The notes beneath the pieces were generated by a model that saw only the letters and a program-made list of their open reading frames with translations, made no database searches and was not told the DNA's origin. This document shows positions 1 through 5,699 of a DNA stretch of 6,079 nt, one piece after another. A program made the position numbers and the translations under genes. This DNA is from Methanosarcinales archaeon (GTDB lineage: Archaea; Halobacteriota; Methanosarcinia; Methanosarcinales; Methanogasteraceae), in NCBI GenBank assembly GCA_030594905.1, contig JAUVEF010000077.1:1-6079 (forward strand). Direction: 5' to 3'. Numbering within the stretch: the first letter of the stretch is position 1; each line of letters opens with the position of its first letter.

Positions 1-156
1 TAAGAAAACGCCGGTGTCCGGTATCTCGCAGGTTCCGGCTGTTAGATGTATCTTCATGATTGGTTCGATCAAGATATGGGGCTGCGGTCTGATATAACTG
101 GTGGGCAACTGGACTTCACCAGTACAATTCATCTGTGAGACGCTTGCACTCGCGAA
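1..156. other. Left edge: open frames, no identifiable gene
   Basis: This stretch lies downstream of the small ORF at the left edge. On the minus strand two frames are open to the edge. One has an ATG at 130-132 and a second at 55-57 and would give at least 44 codons. The other follows a TGA at 116-118. A plus-strand frame is open from base 2 to a TAA near 97. None has a clear Shine-Dalgarno or a motif I recognise. It may hold the start of another minus-strand gene continuing beyond the window, or simply be intergenic DNA. Confidence 0.3.
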
Positions 157-378
157 TTACCAAAAAGCCTGCAAGTTCTGGCGATTTTTTTCTAAAATTA
201 CGAATGCGTTTCTTTTGAAGAACAATTCTCCATTCAGTGTAGCGAAATATCTCGAAATGTCCCGTTCATTTATGCCATAATCCAACAGATGACACATCTT
301 CTCCAAACTGTCTCCTGATCGGGTGGCATGATTGACATATTCATTGAAATTCAAGTCGATTCTATCTTTAATTCTCAT
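157..378 (-). CDS. Small hypothetical protein (73 aa), probably frameshifted at an A7 run
   Basis: I do not recognise this protein, and it has no signal peptide or membrane segment. It starts with ATG at 376-378, overlaps the end of the RND exporter gene by 11 bp, and is preceded by GGAGG (389-393) at 10 nt spacing. Translational coupling to the exporter is therefore likely. The sequence is charged and looks soluble (start MRIKDRIDLNFNEYVNHATR). The in-frame product ends abruptly in NLQAFW at the TAA at 157-159. However, a run of seven A residues on the coding strand (185-191) lies at codons 63-65. Reading on in the -1 frame from there adds 23 residues (KSPELAGFLVIRECKRLTDE, then LYW) to a TGA at 116-118, giving an 87-residue protein. 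In that frame a TAG immediately precedes the A run, so a switch can only occur at or after it. A sequencing indel, a real frameshift or programmed slippage are all possible. Real gene likely; function unknown. Confidence 0.55.
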   Translation of the reverse strand: MRIKDRIDLNFNEYVNHATRSGDSLEKMCHLLDYGINERDISRYFATLNGELFFKRNAFVILEKNRQNLQAFW

Positions 379-2662
379 AATCTTGCCCCCTCCACTCCCG
401 CACCTTATCCTCGATCACTAGAATCGCAGGAACCATAAAGAGCGCGGCAAAGAAGCAGAATATCACACCAAGCGAGAGCGTTCGCCCGAGCCTATCGACC
501 GCAAGAAGAGACGCAAGCGTGAGCGACGCAAAGCAGACCGTGGTTGTGGCTGTGGCTGAGAATAGCGAATCCCCGACGTTCGTGACCGCGATCACGACAG
601 CATCCTCGATTTTATGGAGCTTCCGCTCTTCTTTGATCCGGTGAACCAGATGGATGCTGTAGTCGATCCCGATTCCCATGACCATTGTGAATATCGTGAC
701 CGAAAGCGCAGTAAATGGGAGATCAATGAGTCCCATCGTGCTGATCGTCCAGACGAGCGCCAGAACGATTGGGGTGATCGCGATGAGACCGACAAGTGCC
801 GACCTGTAGAATAGCGACGCCACAACAAAGACTAGTATGAACCCGGCAATTGTAGTAAACCCCATCTCAGATTCCATCTGCTTGCCGAGCGCAGCATCCA
901 TTGGACCCAGCCCTACAAGATGCACGGAAACACCATCCGGAAACGAGACAGTTCCTACCTCCTGCTCAATTGCGGGAATATCCACCGATTCTATCGACGT
1001 TCCAGCGACATCGAATCGCATAACAGAATAATCCCGGTTAAACTTCGATCTGATGTCCGGATTCTCTTCGATTATCTTCTTGCTCGTGTAAAGCGTCTGC
1101 GGCAGATGCCCGTCATTTGCAGCAATCATCGCAAATGTGGCAGAGTCTACAGTCTCAATGATCTCTGTTGCGCCGAAGACCATGGCAAGCCGGTGAACAG
1201 ACTTGAGCACATCCGGATCTGCAAGATCACTCACGGTTCCGGCGTTGTCAAGGATGATTGCAACGGTCACGGTATCGGTTCCTGAGTAGTCAGACCACAT
1301 AGACTGGAACGCCGTGATTATGGCGCAATCCTCTGGTATCCAGTTCTCGCTTGACTCGTCCATCCGTGATTGTGTTGCAAACGGCGCAATTGCCGCTGTC
1401 AGGGCAAGAGCGATCACAATCACGAGAATCGGCGACCGTGTCTGGAAGAGCGCAAGGCTCCGGAGAGCATACCTGACGATCCCGTCGCCGCCTGCACTGC
1501 CTGCGCCATTCGTAGCACAAGCCCCCTGCTCGCAAGTGTGCTTGAACGCCGTACTCATGTACCTTCTTTCAAGGGCAAGAAGCGGCGGGAGAATGATCAA
1601 AACCGCGAGAAACGCGTACCCGATTCCGGTCGTCAGCAAAAAACCCATCTTCGCATTCATCGGCATCTTACCAAACGCCATTGCAACGAAACCAGCCATT
1701 GTGGTTGTAGCACTCGCAAAGAGCGGAGGCGCAATCGTTGAGACGGATTCTGCAAGCGGGAAGTCATGACCCTCCCGGAGTAGCTCAAAGAACCGGTGAG
1801 TGATGTGGATGCTATAATCAATTCCCATGCCAACGATCATAGCGCCAAGACCAACCGTAATGGACGCAAGTTCGATTCCGATATACCCCATCGATCCTGC
1901 AGTCCAGATCACCGACACAAAAACTGGAATCAGCGAAAGAATTGCGGTTACCGGGTGTTTGAGCAGCCGCCAGAGGATAAGCCAGACAAAGATCATGGAG
2001 AACGCCATCGTCACCAGTAGATCGCTTGCAATAAGGCTCATGATGAGGTTCATGGTCGAAGGACTCCCGGAGATGATCGCTTTTATGCCGATCGGGGTGG
2101 GGGTATGGTCGATGTCGTTGTATAGCTCTTCTTCGAGGTCATCGAGCAAGTCCATGTCGCCGTTGATGTTTGCGTCGATATAGACAACAGTTGAACTGTA
2201 TTCCCGGTTCACAAAGCGTCTTGCGGCTTCAACTTCTGCAACCGCCCGTATCACATCAGGATCGGTCGGAACCTCGCCGTTGTTTGCTGCTTTGAGGATA
2301 TCTGCGAAGCTTGTCACGCTCTCGATGTACTTCTCCGATGCGATCGATTGGGATAGGATATTAAGATACCCGGCTACACGCGGGTCGCGGATGTCTGTTA
2401 CGGCATTAGGGTCGTCACAGTCGTAATCAAGCTCGATTAAGATGAGCATGATATCTGTTGACCCAAAATCGCTTGATAGCAGGTTTTGAGTTACAATGCA
2501 GTCCGTATCATCGGCGAGCATACCCTCAAACGCGGGATCCAGTTGCACATTGAGGGCGCCGTCCGCCATGACTGCCGTTACGATGATGACTATGAGCAGG
2601 ATCAGCACAGGGTACTTCTCTTGCAGATTGGCGAGATTTCTGATGTGTTTTTTTGTGTTCAT
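368..2662 (-). CDS. RND superfamily exporter, HAE3/MMPL type
   Basis: This is a proton-driven integral membrane exporter of the hydrophobe/amphiphile efflux-3 type, a largely archaeal branch of the RND superfamily related to MMPL proteins. Substrates are probably lipids or other hydrophobic molecules, but the exact one cannot be read from the sequence. The 764 residues form two homologous halves: TM1 at about 18-36, an extracytoplasmic loop at 37-205, TM2-TM6 at about 206-362, a glycine-rich cytoplasmic linker containing CEQGAC (377-382), TM7 at about 409-427, a second loop at 428-600, and TM8-TM12 at about 601-750. The signature GMGIDYSIH (278-286) in TM4 recurs as GIGIDYSIH (663-671) in TM10; Asp282 and Asp667 are the expected proton-relay acids. 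SATTT and SATATTT in TM5 and TM11 also match between the halves. The length suits the family, and the loops are shorter than in bacterial AcrB. The ATG has no Shine-Dalgarno, but the frame offers no ATG, GTG or TTG upstream before a stop. It follows the Ig-domain protein gene by 99 bp. Confidence 0.93.
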   Translation of the reverse strand: MNTKKHIRNLANLQEKYPVLILLIVIIVTAVMADGALNVQLDPAFEGMLADDTDCIVTQNLLSSDFGSTDIMLILIELDYDCDDPNAVTDIRDPRVAGYLNILSQSIASEKYIESVTSFADILKAANNGEVPTDPDVIRAVAEVEAARRFVNREYSSTVVYIDANINGDMDLLDDLEEELYNDIDHTPTPIGIKAIISGSPSTMNLIMSLIASDLLVTMAFSMIFVWLILWRLLKHPVTAILSLIPVFVSVIWTAGSMGYIGIELASITVGLGAMIVGMGIDYSIHITHRFFELLREGHDFPLAESVSTIAPPLFASATTTMAGFVAMAFGKMPMNAKMGFLLTTGIGYAFLAVLIILPPLLALERRYMSTAFKHTCEQGACATNGAGSAGGDGIVRYALRSLALFQTRSPILVIVIALALTAAIAPFATQSRMDESSENWIPEDCAIITAFQSMWSDYSGTDTVTVAIILDNAGTVSDLADPDVLKSVHRLAMVFGATEIIETVDSATFAMIAANDGHLPQTLYTSKKIIEENPDIRSKFNRDYSVMRFDVAGTSIESVDIPAIEQEVGTVSFPDGVSVHLVGLGPMDAALGKQMESEMGFTTIAGFILVFVVASLFYRSALVGLIAITPIVLALVWTISTMGLIDLPFTALSVTIFTMVMGIGIDYSIHLVHRIKEERKLHKIEDAVVIAVTNVGDSLFSATATTTVCFASLTLASLLAVDRLGRTLSLGVIFCFFAALFMVPAILVIEDKVREWRGQDYEN

Positions 2663-2728
2663 GTGTTGTGATGGTTTTTTGATGTTTACGTGCCAGTTTC
2701 TATCTCGATGGGCACAACACCAAATGTC

Positions 2729-2767
2729 CCATCATCATTACCATCATCGCCATCATCGCCATCATCT
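2729..2767 (+). repeat. Short tandem repeat, 9-bp CCATCATCG-like units
   Basis: Between the Ig-domain protein gene and the exporter gene, units CCATCATCG (2741-2749), CCATCATCG (2750-2758) and CCATCATCT (2759-2767) follow each other, preceded by a 12-bp variant CCATCATCATTA (2729-2740). On the coding (minus) strand this reads as GATGATGGC-type repeats starting exactly over the stop codon of the upstream gene. It also forms a methionine-rich micro-ORF of 21 codons (2700-2765) whose ATG overlaps that stop as ATGA. Simple-sequence slippage is the plainest origin. Confidence 0.75.
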
Positions 2768-3976
2768 CCTGACCCTCGGCAGCAAAAACCGATACCCAAC
2801 GTACAGCAGCATCAGAGCCGCGCCACCAACGAAAATCAGAACCAGATTACTCTGCTTGTCATTAGCCACCGTGATAGACACCTTTTTGTCGAAGAGATGA
2901 ATGTCCTCATCCTCAACGCACCTGATCTCGATGTCGAGGAGATATGTCTTGAGCGCGGCGTCGTCCTCAACCTCGAATTTAAGCACAGCCTCACCGATCT
3001 CACCGATCTCGAGATCCCCCACGTAATCGAATGCATTCCCATTCGAGAAATCTAATGGCTGCTCGCTTTTGAGCATTGCCCTCACGCGAACGCTCTCCGC
3101 CCCCTCGCTTCCGGTATTCCTGATCCGCATTGTGAGCGTCACTATGTCGCCGACTGTAAGTGTGCCGGGCGCAATTTCGGAGGATACAATCTCAAATAAC
3201 GGAGTTTCCTTTACCGGAATCCTGAGATCAAGCGTTTCCTCTTTGTATTCGTCCGAATCCTTGTCCATGTAGTCAAGCTTGATCGTTGCGATGTGTTCGC
3301 CGGGCTGTACGCTTTCATCAACGTCGATGTAGAATATAGCCTGCGAACTCGCGTCTGCCGCAACGGTTCCGATATTTGCGATGTCAGAGTAGCTGTCCGA
3401 TGCATCGAATCCTGCCGGGAGCGTGAGTCGTGATTTTACGCATTCTGCGTCGCCGTCGCCGATGTTCTGAATCTCAACCATGATTTTTGCACCCTCATCC
3501 CCGGGTTTGAGCCGCAAAGGCACGCTATCGATGTCTGCAATCTCGAAATCAACTTTGTCTGATTCGACCTCCAGGCTGAGTTCTACCTCACTCCACACTG
3601 CATCGACGCTGTCACGGTACTCGACTTTAAGGGTGTTTTTGCCGTCGATTGCGTCCTTGTCCACCCGCAATCTGAAATCAAATAATGCAAAGTCGTTCAT
3701 CGAGAGCATGCCGATCTCTTCAAGCCCGGTCTCGCCGGGTTCAAGTGAAAACGGGTACTCGGGAACCACTCTGAGCCCAACATCCTCTGATGGGCTTCCA
3801 AGCCCAGGGTTCTCGATCTTGATCCAGACGTTTACGTATTCACCGGCGTTTGCCGGGTACGGGTCGTATTTCATCAGTTTCACTGATATCGCTTCTGCTG
3901 GTGCCGCGGTGAGGGCGAGGATCGTTAGGAGCGCAAGTGTGGTCAATGCCGATTGTATTGTTCTTTGTTCTGTCAT
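2762..3976 (-). CDS. Secreted, membrane-anchored Ig-like (CARDB/NEW3, COG1361-type) protein
   Basis: This is probably an extracytoplasmic surface protein, likely working with the RND exporter encoded just downstream. The 404 residues start with a signal peptide: polar n-region, hydrophobic TLALLTILALTAAPAEA, with cleavage probably near residue 29. Three beta-sandwich repeats of the CARDB/NEW3 kind follow, at about 30-138, 141-257 and 258-371. Each carries the typical pattern of a basic/hydrophobic strand, a PG turn, then a VxxxIxNxG strand (VWIKIENPG at 50-58, VEIQNIGDGDA at 167-177, MRIRNTGSEGAES at 283-295). A single C-terminal membrane helix (about 377-397) and a basic tail RVRR anchor it with the domains outside. 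The ATG at 3976 has GGAG (3986-3989) at 9 nt spacing. Such proteins are often annotated as S-layer-like in archaea and occur beside HAE3 transporters. A partner or adaptor role is inferred from context; a free-standing envelope protein is the alternative. Confidence 0.85.
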   Translation of the reverse strand: MTEQRTIQSALTTLALLTILALTAAPAEAISVKLMKYDPYPANAGEYVNVWIKIENPGLGSPSEDVGLRVVPEYPFSLEPGETGLEEIGMLSMNDFALFDFRLRVDKDAIDGKNTLKVEYRDSVDAVWSEVELSLEVESDKVDFEIADIDSVPLRLKPGDEGAKIMVEIQNIGDGDAECVKSRLTLPAGFDASDSYSDIANIGTVAADASSQAIFYIDVDESVQPGEHIATIKLDYMDKDSDEYKEETLDLRIPVKETPLFEIVSSEIAPGTLTVGDIVTLTMRIRNTGSEGAESVRVRAMLKSEQPLDFSNGNAFDYVGDLEIGEIGEAVLKFEVEDDAALKTYLLDIEIRCVEDEDIHLFDKKVSITVANDKQSNLVLIFVGGAALMLLYVGYRFLLPRVRR

Positions 3977-4039
3977 TTGTTGTTACTCCAGAATTTCAGC
4001 TCTTTCTCGGTTCGTATATCGTCCTGCATTGTTTTCGCC

Positions 4040-4714
4040 TTATTCTTCAGCGGTCCCGCACCACGTAACCAGTTTCTCGATTGGCTCCCGCCCGGTCCGC
4101 AGGCTGTTTATCGGATCGTCCCAATTCGGGTAGCCAACGGCGATGCCGATGATGATCTGCTTCGATTCAGGGATTCCTGCAACTCTTCGCACTTCGTCAG
4201 GATATGCGGCTGCGTCACCCAGAATGCAGGTGCCCAAGCCATATTCCTGCGCCGCAAGCGCTATCGTCTGTGTTACTATGCCGATATCAAAGACAAACCA
4301 GCCCGGCGCTGATCTATCCGCAACGATTATGATCCGAGCAGGAGCGCCATAATTACTCACACTCATCTCAAACCACTTCTGCATCTTGTTTGTGCCCGGA
4401 GCGGACTCAACAAAGTCAAGAATTTGTTTGAAGAATTTCTGCTGCCTCTTTGCGTAAAGTCCTTTAGGAGGCGTCTCAAACGCATCTATGTCGGGATTGG
4501 GCTTCACACCCTCGCGGATATTCGCGACGATGACGTGATTAAGATCGTCCAGCAACTTTCCAGCCAAAACGAAGAACTCCCACGGCTGCGTGTTGGTTCC
4601 TGAAGGAGCCCGTCTGGCAACTTCCAGAAGTTCTTTTAAGACTTCCTCGGGCACCGGGTCCGGTTTGTACGCTCTGACGCTTCTTCTTGATTTAATAGCT
4701 TCTAATAATTCCAT
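4040..4714 (-). CDS. Nitroreductase family FMN-dependent oxidoreductase (NfnB/PnbA-like)
   Basis: This is a cytoplasmic flavoenzyme that should use FMN and NAD(P)H to reduce nitroaromatic, quinone or similar compounds; the true substrate is unknown. The 224 residues are a full-length single domain. The N-terminal RRSVR (10-14) supplies the FMN phosphate contact, and PSGTNTQPWEF (37-47) is the classic FMN-binding stretch. NYGAPARIIIVAD (121-133), GLGTCILGD (159-167) and GIAVGYPNWDDPIN (190-203) follow in family order. The ending with RTGREPIEKLV (206-216) resembles the nitrobenzoate-reductase-like subgroup. The start is well defined: ATG at 4712-4714 with AAGGAG (4723-4728) at 8 nt, the best Shine-Dalgarno in the window, and a TATA box further up. 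A 63-bp gap separates it from the Ig-domain protein gene. A redox-detoxification role beside an efflux pump under a TetR regulator is reasonable inference. Confidence 0.92.
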   Translation of the reverse strand: MELLEAIKSRRSVRAYKPDPVPEEVLKELLEVARRAPSGTNTQPWEFFVLAGKLLDDLNHVIVANIREGVKPNPDIDAFETPPKGLYAKRQQKFFKQILDFVESAPGTNKMQKWFEMSVSNYGAPARIIIVADRSAPGWFVFDIGIVTQTIALAAQEYGLGTCILGDAAAYPDEVRRVAGIPESKQIIIGIAVGYPNWDDPINSLRTGREPIEKLVTWCGTAEE

Positions 4715-4722
4715 TTTTATTT

Positions 4723-4728
4723 CTCCTT
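4723..4728 (-). promoter_or_regulatory. Shine-Dalgarno of the nitroreductase gene
   Basis: AAGGAG on the minus strand lies 8 nt before the ATG at 4712-4714. It matches the 16S anti-Shine-Dalgarno closely and fixes the start codon. The exporter and the methyltransferase remnant lack such a site. Confidence 0.75.
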
Positions 4729-4738
4729 TCTTACAATT

Positions 4739-4951
4739 TTATTTGAATATGTTATATTTACGCCTTTCGCCCGACATATTCGGATGCGCAGCTACGATTG
4801 CTGCTACCACCGTATCAGCGGTTTTGGGTTCACTCAGGTGATTAAAGACCCCGAGTTCGATTCCTGCAAGCAATAGCAACGATTGGATCGTTGCGATCAA
4901 GATTCCGCATAGGTTCTCGAAGCTTGCGTTTACTTCTGGTAGTTGTTTCAT
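4739..4951 (-). pseudogene. Truncated SAM-dependent methyltransferase (N-terminal dimerisation segment only)
   Basis: The 70-residue ORF keeps only the start of an archaeal O-methyltransferase-like protein. FENLCGILIATIQSLLLLAG (11-30) followed by IELGVFNHLSEPKTADTVV (31-49) and AAHPN (54-58) is the typical helix and winged-helix start of the dimerisation domain, where the family normally continues with further helices and a Rossmann-fold SAM-binding domain (about 330 residues in all). Here similarity stops after HPN, and the last 12 residues (MSGERRKYNIFK) run into A/T-rich DNA that serves as the nitroreductase promoter. No SAM-binding glycine motif exists downstream in any frame before the next gene, so the enzyme cannot be active. 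It lies 48 bp after the TetR gene with a TATA-like element placed for leaderless transcription. A functional short protein cannot be excluded but is less likely. Confidence 0.65.
4753..4760 (-). promoter_or_regulatory. TATA box for the nitroreductase gene
   Basis: TAAATATA on the minus strand follows a purine-rich stretch (CGAAAGGCG) that could act as the BRE. A start about 25 bp downstream falls near 4731, giving a leader of roughly 17 nt that includes the Shine-Dalgarno. The element lies inside the tail of the truncated methyltransferase ORF, which supports the view that this tail is now regulatory rather than coding. It could drive nitroreductase, Ig-domain protein and exporter together. 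Confidence 0.55.
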
Positions 4952-4973
4952 GTCGGACCCCGTAGTGTTATGT

Positions 4974-4981
4974 TAATTAAA
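4974..4981 (-). promoter_or_regulatory. TATA-like element before the methyltransferase remnant
   Basis: TTTAATTA on the minus strand, part of the palindrome TTAATTAA (4973-4980), is centred about 26 bp before the ATG at 4951. Transcription would start at or next to the start codon. No Shine-Dalgarno is present, which fits a leaderless mRNA. This is a positional argument only. Confidence 0.35.
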
Positions 4982-4999
4982 TGGAATTTTTTTACAATG

Positions 5000-5644
5000 T
5001 TATAAATGAACGTTATTCGTTTTTCTTCCAAAAATTTTGATCCGTGATTCTTCGATCGCCTTCCACCCGTAGTACATGTAGGTCGCCAGATCGCCTGCAC
5101 ACTGCATCATCTCCTCGCGGCTCAGGTCATGCATCGTCATCTCGATGAACGTGTTGACCGCAAAAGAGTGAAGCGAGTGCCACAGGAACTCATCGACGCG
5201 CTCTCCCGCTTCCGAGTGTGACAATGCGCACTTGTCGCGGGGAATCGTTTCGTCCAGTTTCCGGATGCAATCTTCTCTAAAGTTTTCCAGGCTCGATCCC
5301 TGCGATTTAAAGAGGATTAGCTTCAGATCCTCGTGGTTTTGGTAGTGAACATCCGCAATCTCCCGATAGAAGTCCAGATGCCATTCATAAGTATAGCCCG
5401 TGCAGCCGTTTTCTGACTGTATTCGGTCGTAGTTGGTATGCGCATTGATCTGATCGACAGCAGGCTTAACGAGAGTGCAGAATAGGTTGTCCTTGTTCGG
5501 AAAGTACGTGTACAGATTGCCTGTCGATACGCCTGCCTTCTCTGCTATCGAGCGCATCTTCGCTTTTGCGAACCCGTGCTCGCTGAACTCCGTGCGGGCG
5601 GCTTTCAGGATTCGTCCCTTGACCTCTTTCTTAAGCGTCTGCAT
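5000..5644 (-). CDS. TetR/AcrR family transcriptional regulator
   Basis: This is a probable ligand-responsive repressor. The 214 residues have the standard layout. The N-terminal helix-turn-helix DNA-binding domain (about 9-55) reads RILKAARTEFSEHGF (11-25), then MRSIAEKAGVSTGNLYTYF (30-48), then PNKDNLF (49-55), which is nearly consensus for the family. An all-helical ligand-binding and dimerisation domain covers about 60-205 and is divergent, as usual, so the inducer cannot be predicted. The length is normal. The ATG at 5642-5644 has only a weak AGGCAG-like Shine-Dalgarno but is the sensible start for the HTH. It is the first gene of a same-strand series leading to a nitroreductase and an RND exporter, a common arrangement for a local efflux repressor. 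Likely targets are its own promoter, with a short inverted repeat near the predicted start point, and the downstream promoters. Confidence 0.93.
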   Translation of the reverse strand: MQTLKKEVKGRILKAARTEFSEHGFAKAKMRSIAEKAGVSTGNLYTYFPNKDNLFCTLVKPAVDQINAHTNYDRIQSENGCTGYTYEWHLDFYREIADVHYQNHEDLKLILFKSQGSSLENFREDCIRKLDETIPRDKCALSHSEAGERVDEFLWHSLHSFAVNTFIEMTMHDLSREEMMQCAGDLATYMYYGWKAIEESRIKIFGRKTNNVHL

Positions 5645-5664
5645 GATCTGCTGCCTATTACCGA

Positions 5665-5676
5665 ACTATGTTTAGT
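5665..5676. promoter_or_regulatory. Candidate operator, inverted repeat at the TetR promoter
   Basis: ACTA-TGTT-TAGT is a perfect 4-bp-arm inverted repeat just upstream of the TetR start codon and overlapping the predicted transcription start (about 5670). TetR proteins often repress themselves through such sites. The arms are short and do not extend outward, so this is a weak candidate. Confidence 0.25.
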
Positions 5677-5691
5677 ATTATGGGGATGTGG

Positions 5692-5699
5692 TACTTAAA
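5692..5699 (-). promoter_or_regulatory. TATA box for the TetR gene
   Basis: TTTAAGTA on the minus strand, preceded by CCAAATG as a possible BRE, is about 50 bp before the TetR ATG. Initiation about 25 bp downstream would give a leader of about 26 nt. It is the best archaeal-type promoter element in this upstream region. Confidence 0.4.

Noticed and set aside
181..192. T-run on the plus strand (TTTTTTT) as a plus-strand terminator
   Set aside because: No plus-strand gene precedes it; it is the complement of the A7 run inside the small minus-strand ORF.
592..2183. Several ATG-initiated open frames on the plus strand and other minus frames within the exporter gene
   Set aside because: They are antisense or out-of-frame shadows of the RND gene; their translations are arginine/serine-rich and lack domain character.
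2690..4133. Plus-strand open frames opposite the Ig-domain protein gene, up to 217 codons
   Set aside because: Serine-rich low-complexity translations mirror the codon pattern of the real minus-strand gene, with no Shine-Dalgarno or motifs.
5475..5675. Plus-strand open frame opposite the TetR start
   Set aside because: It lies antisense over the well-conserved HTH and has no independent support.
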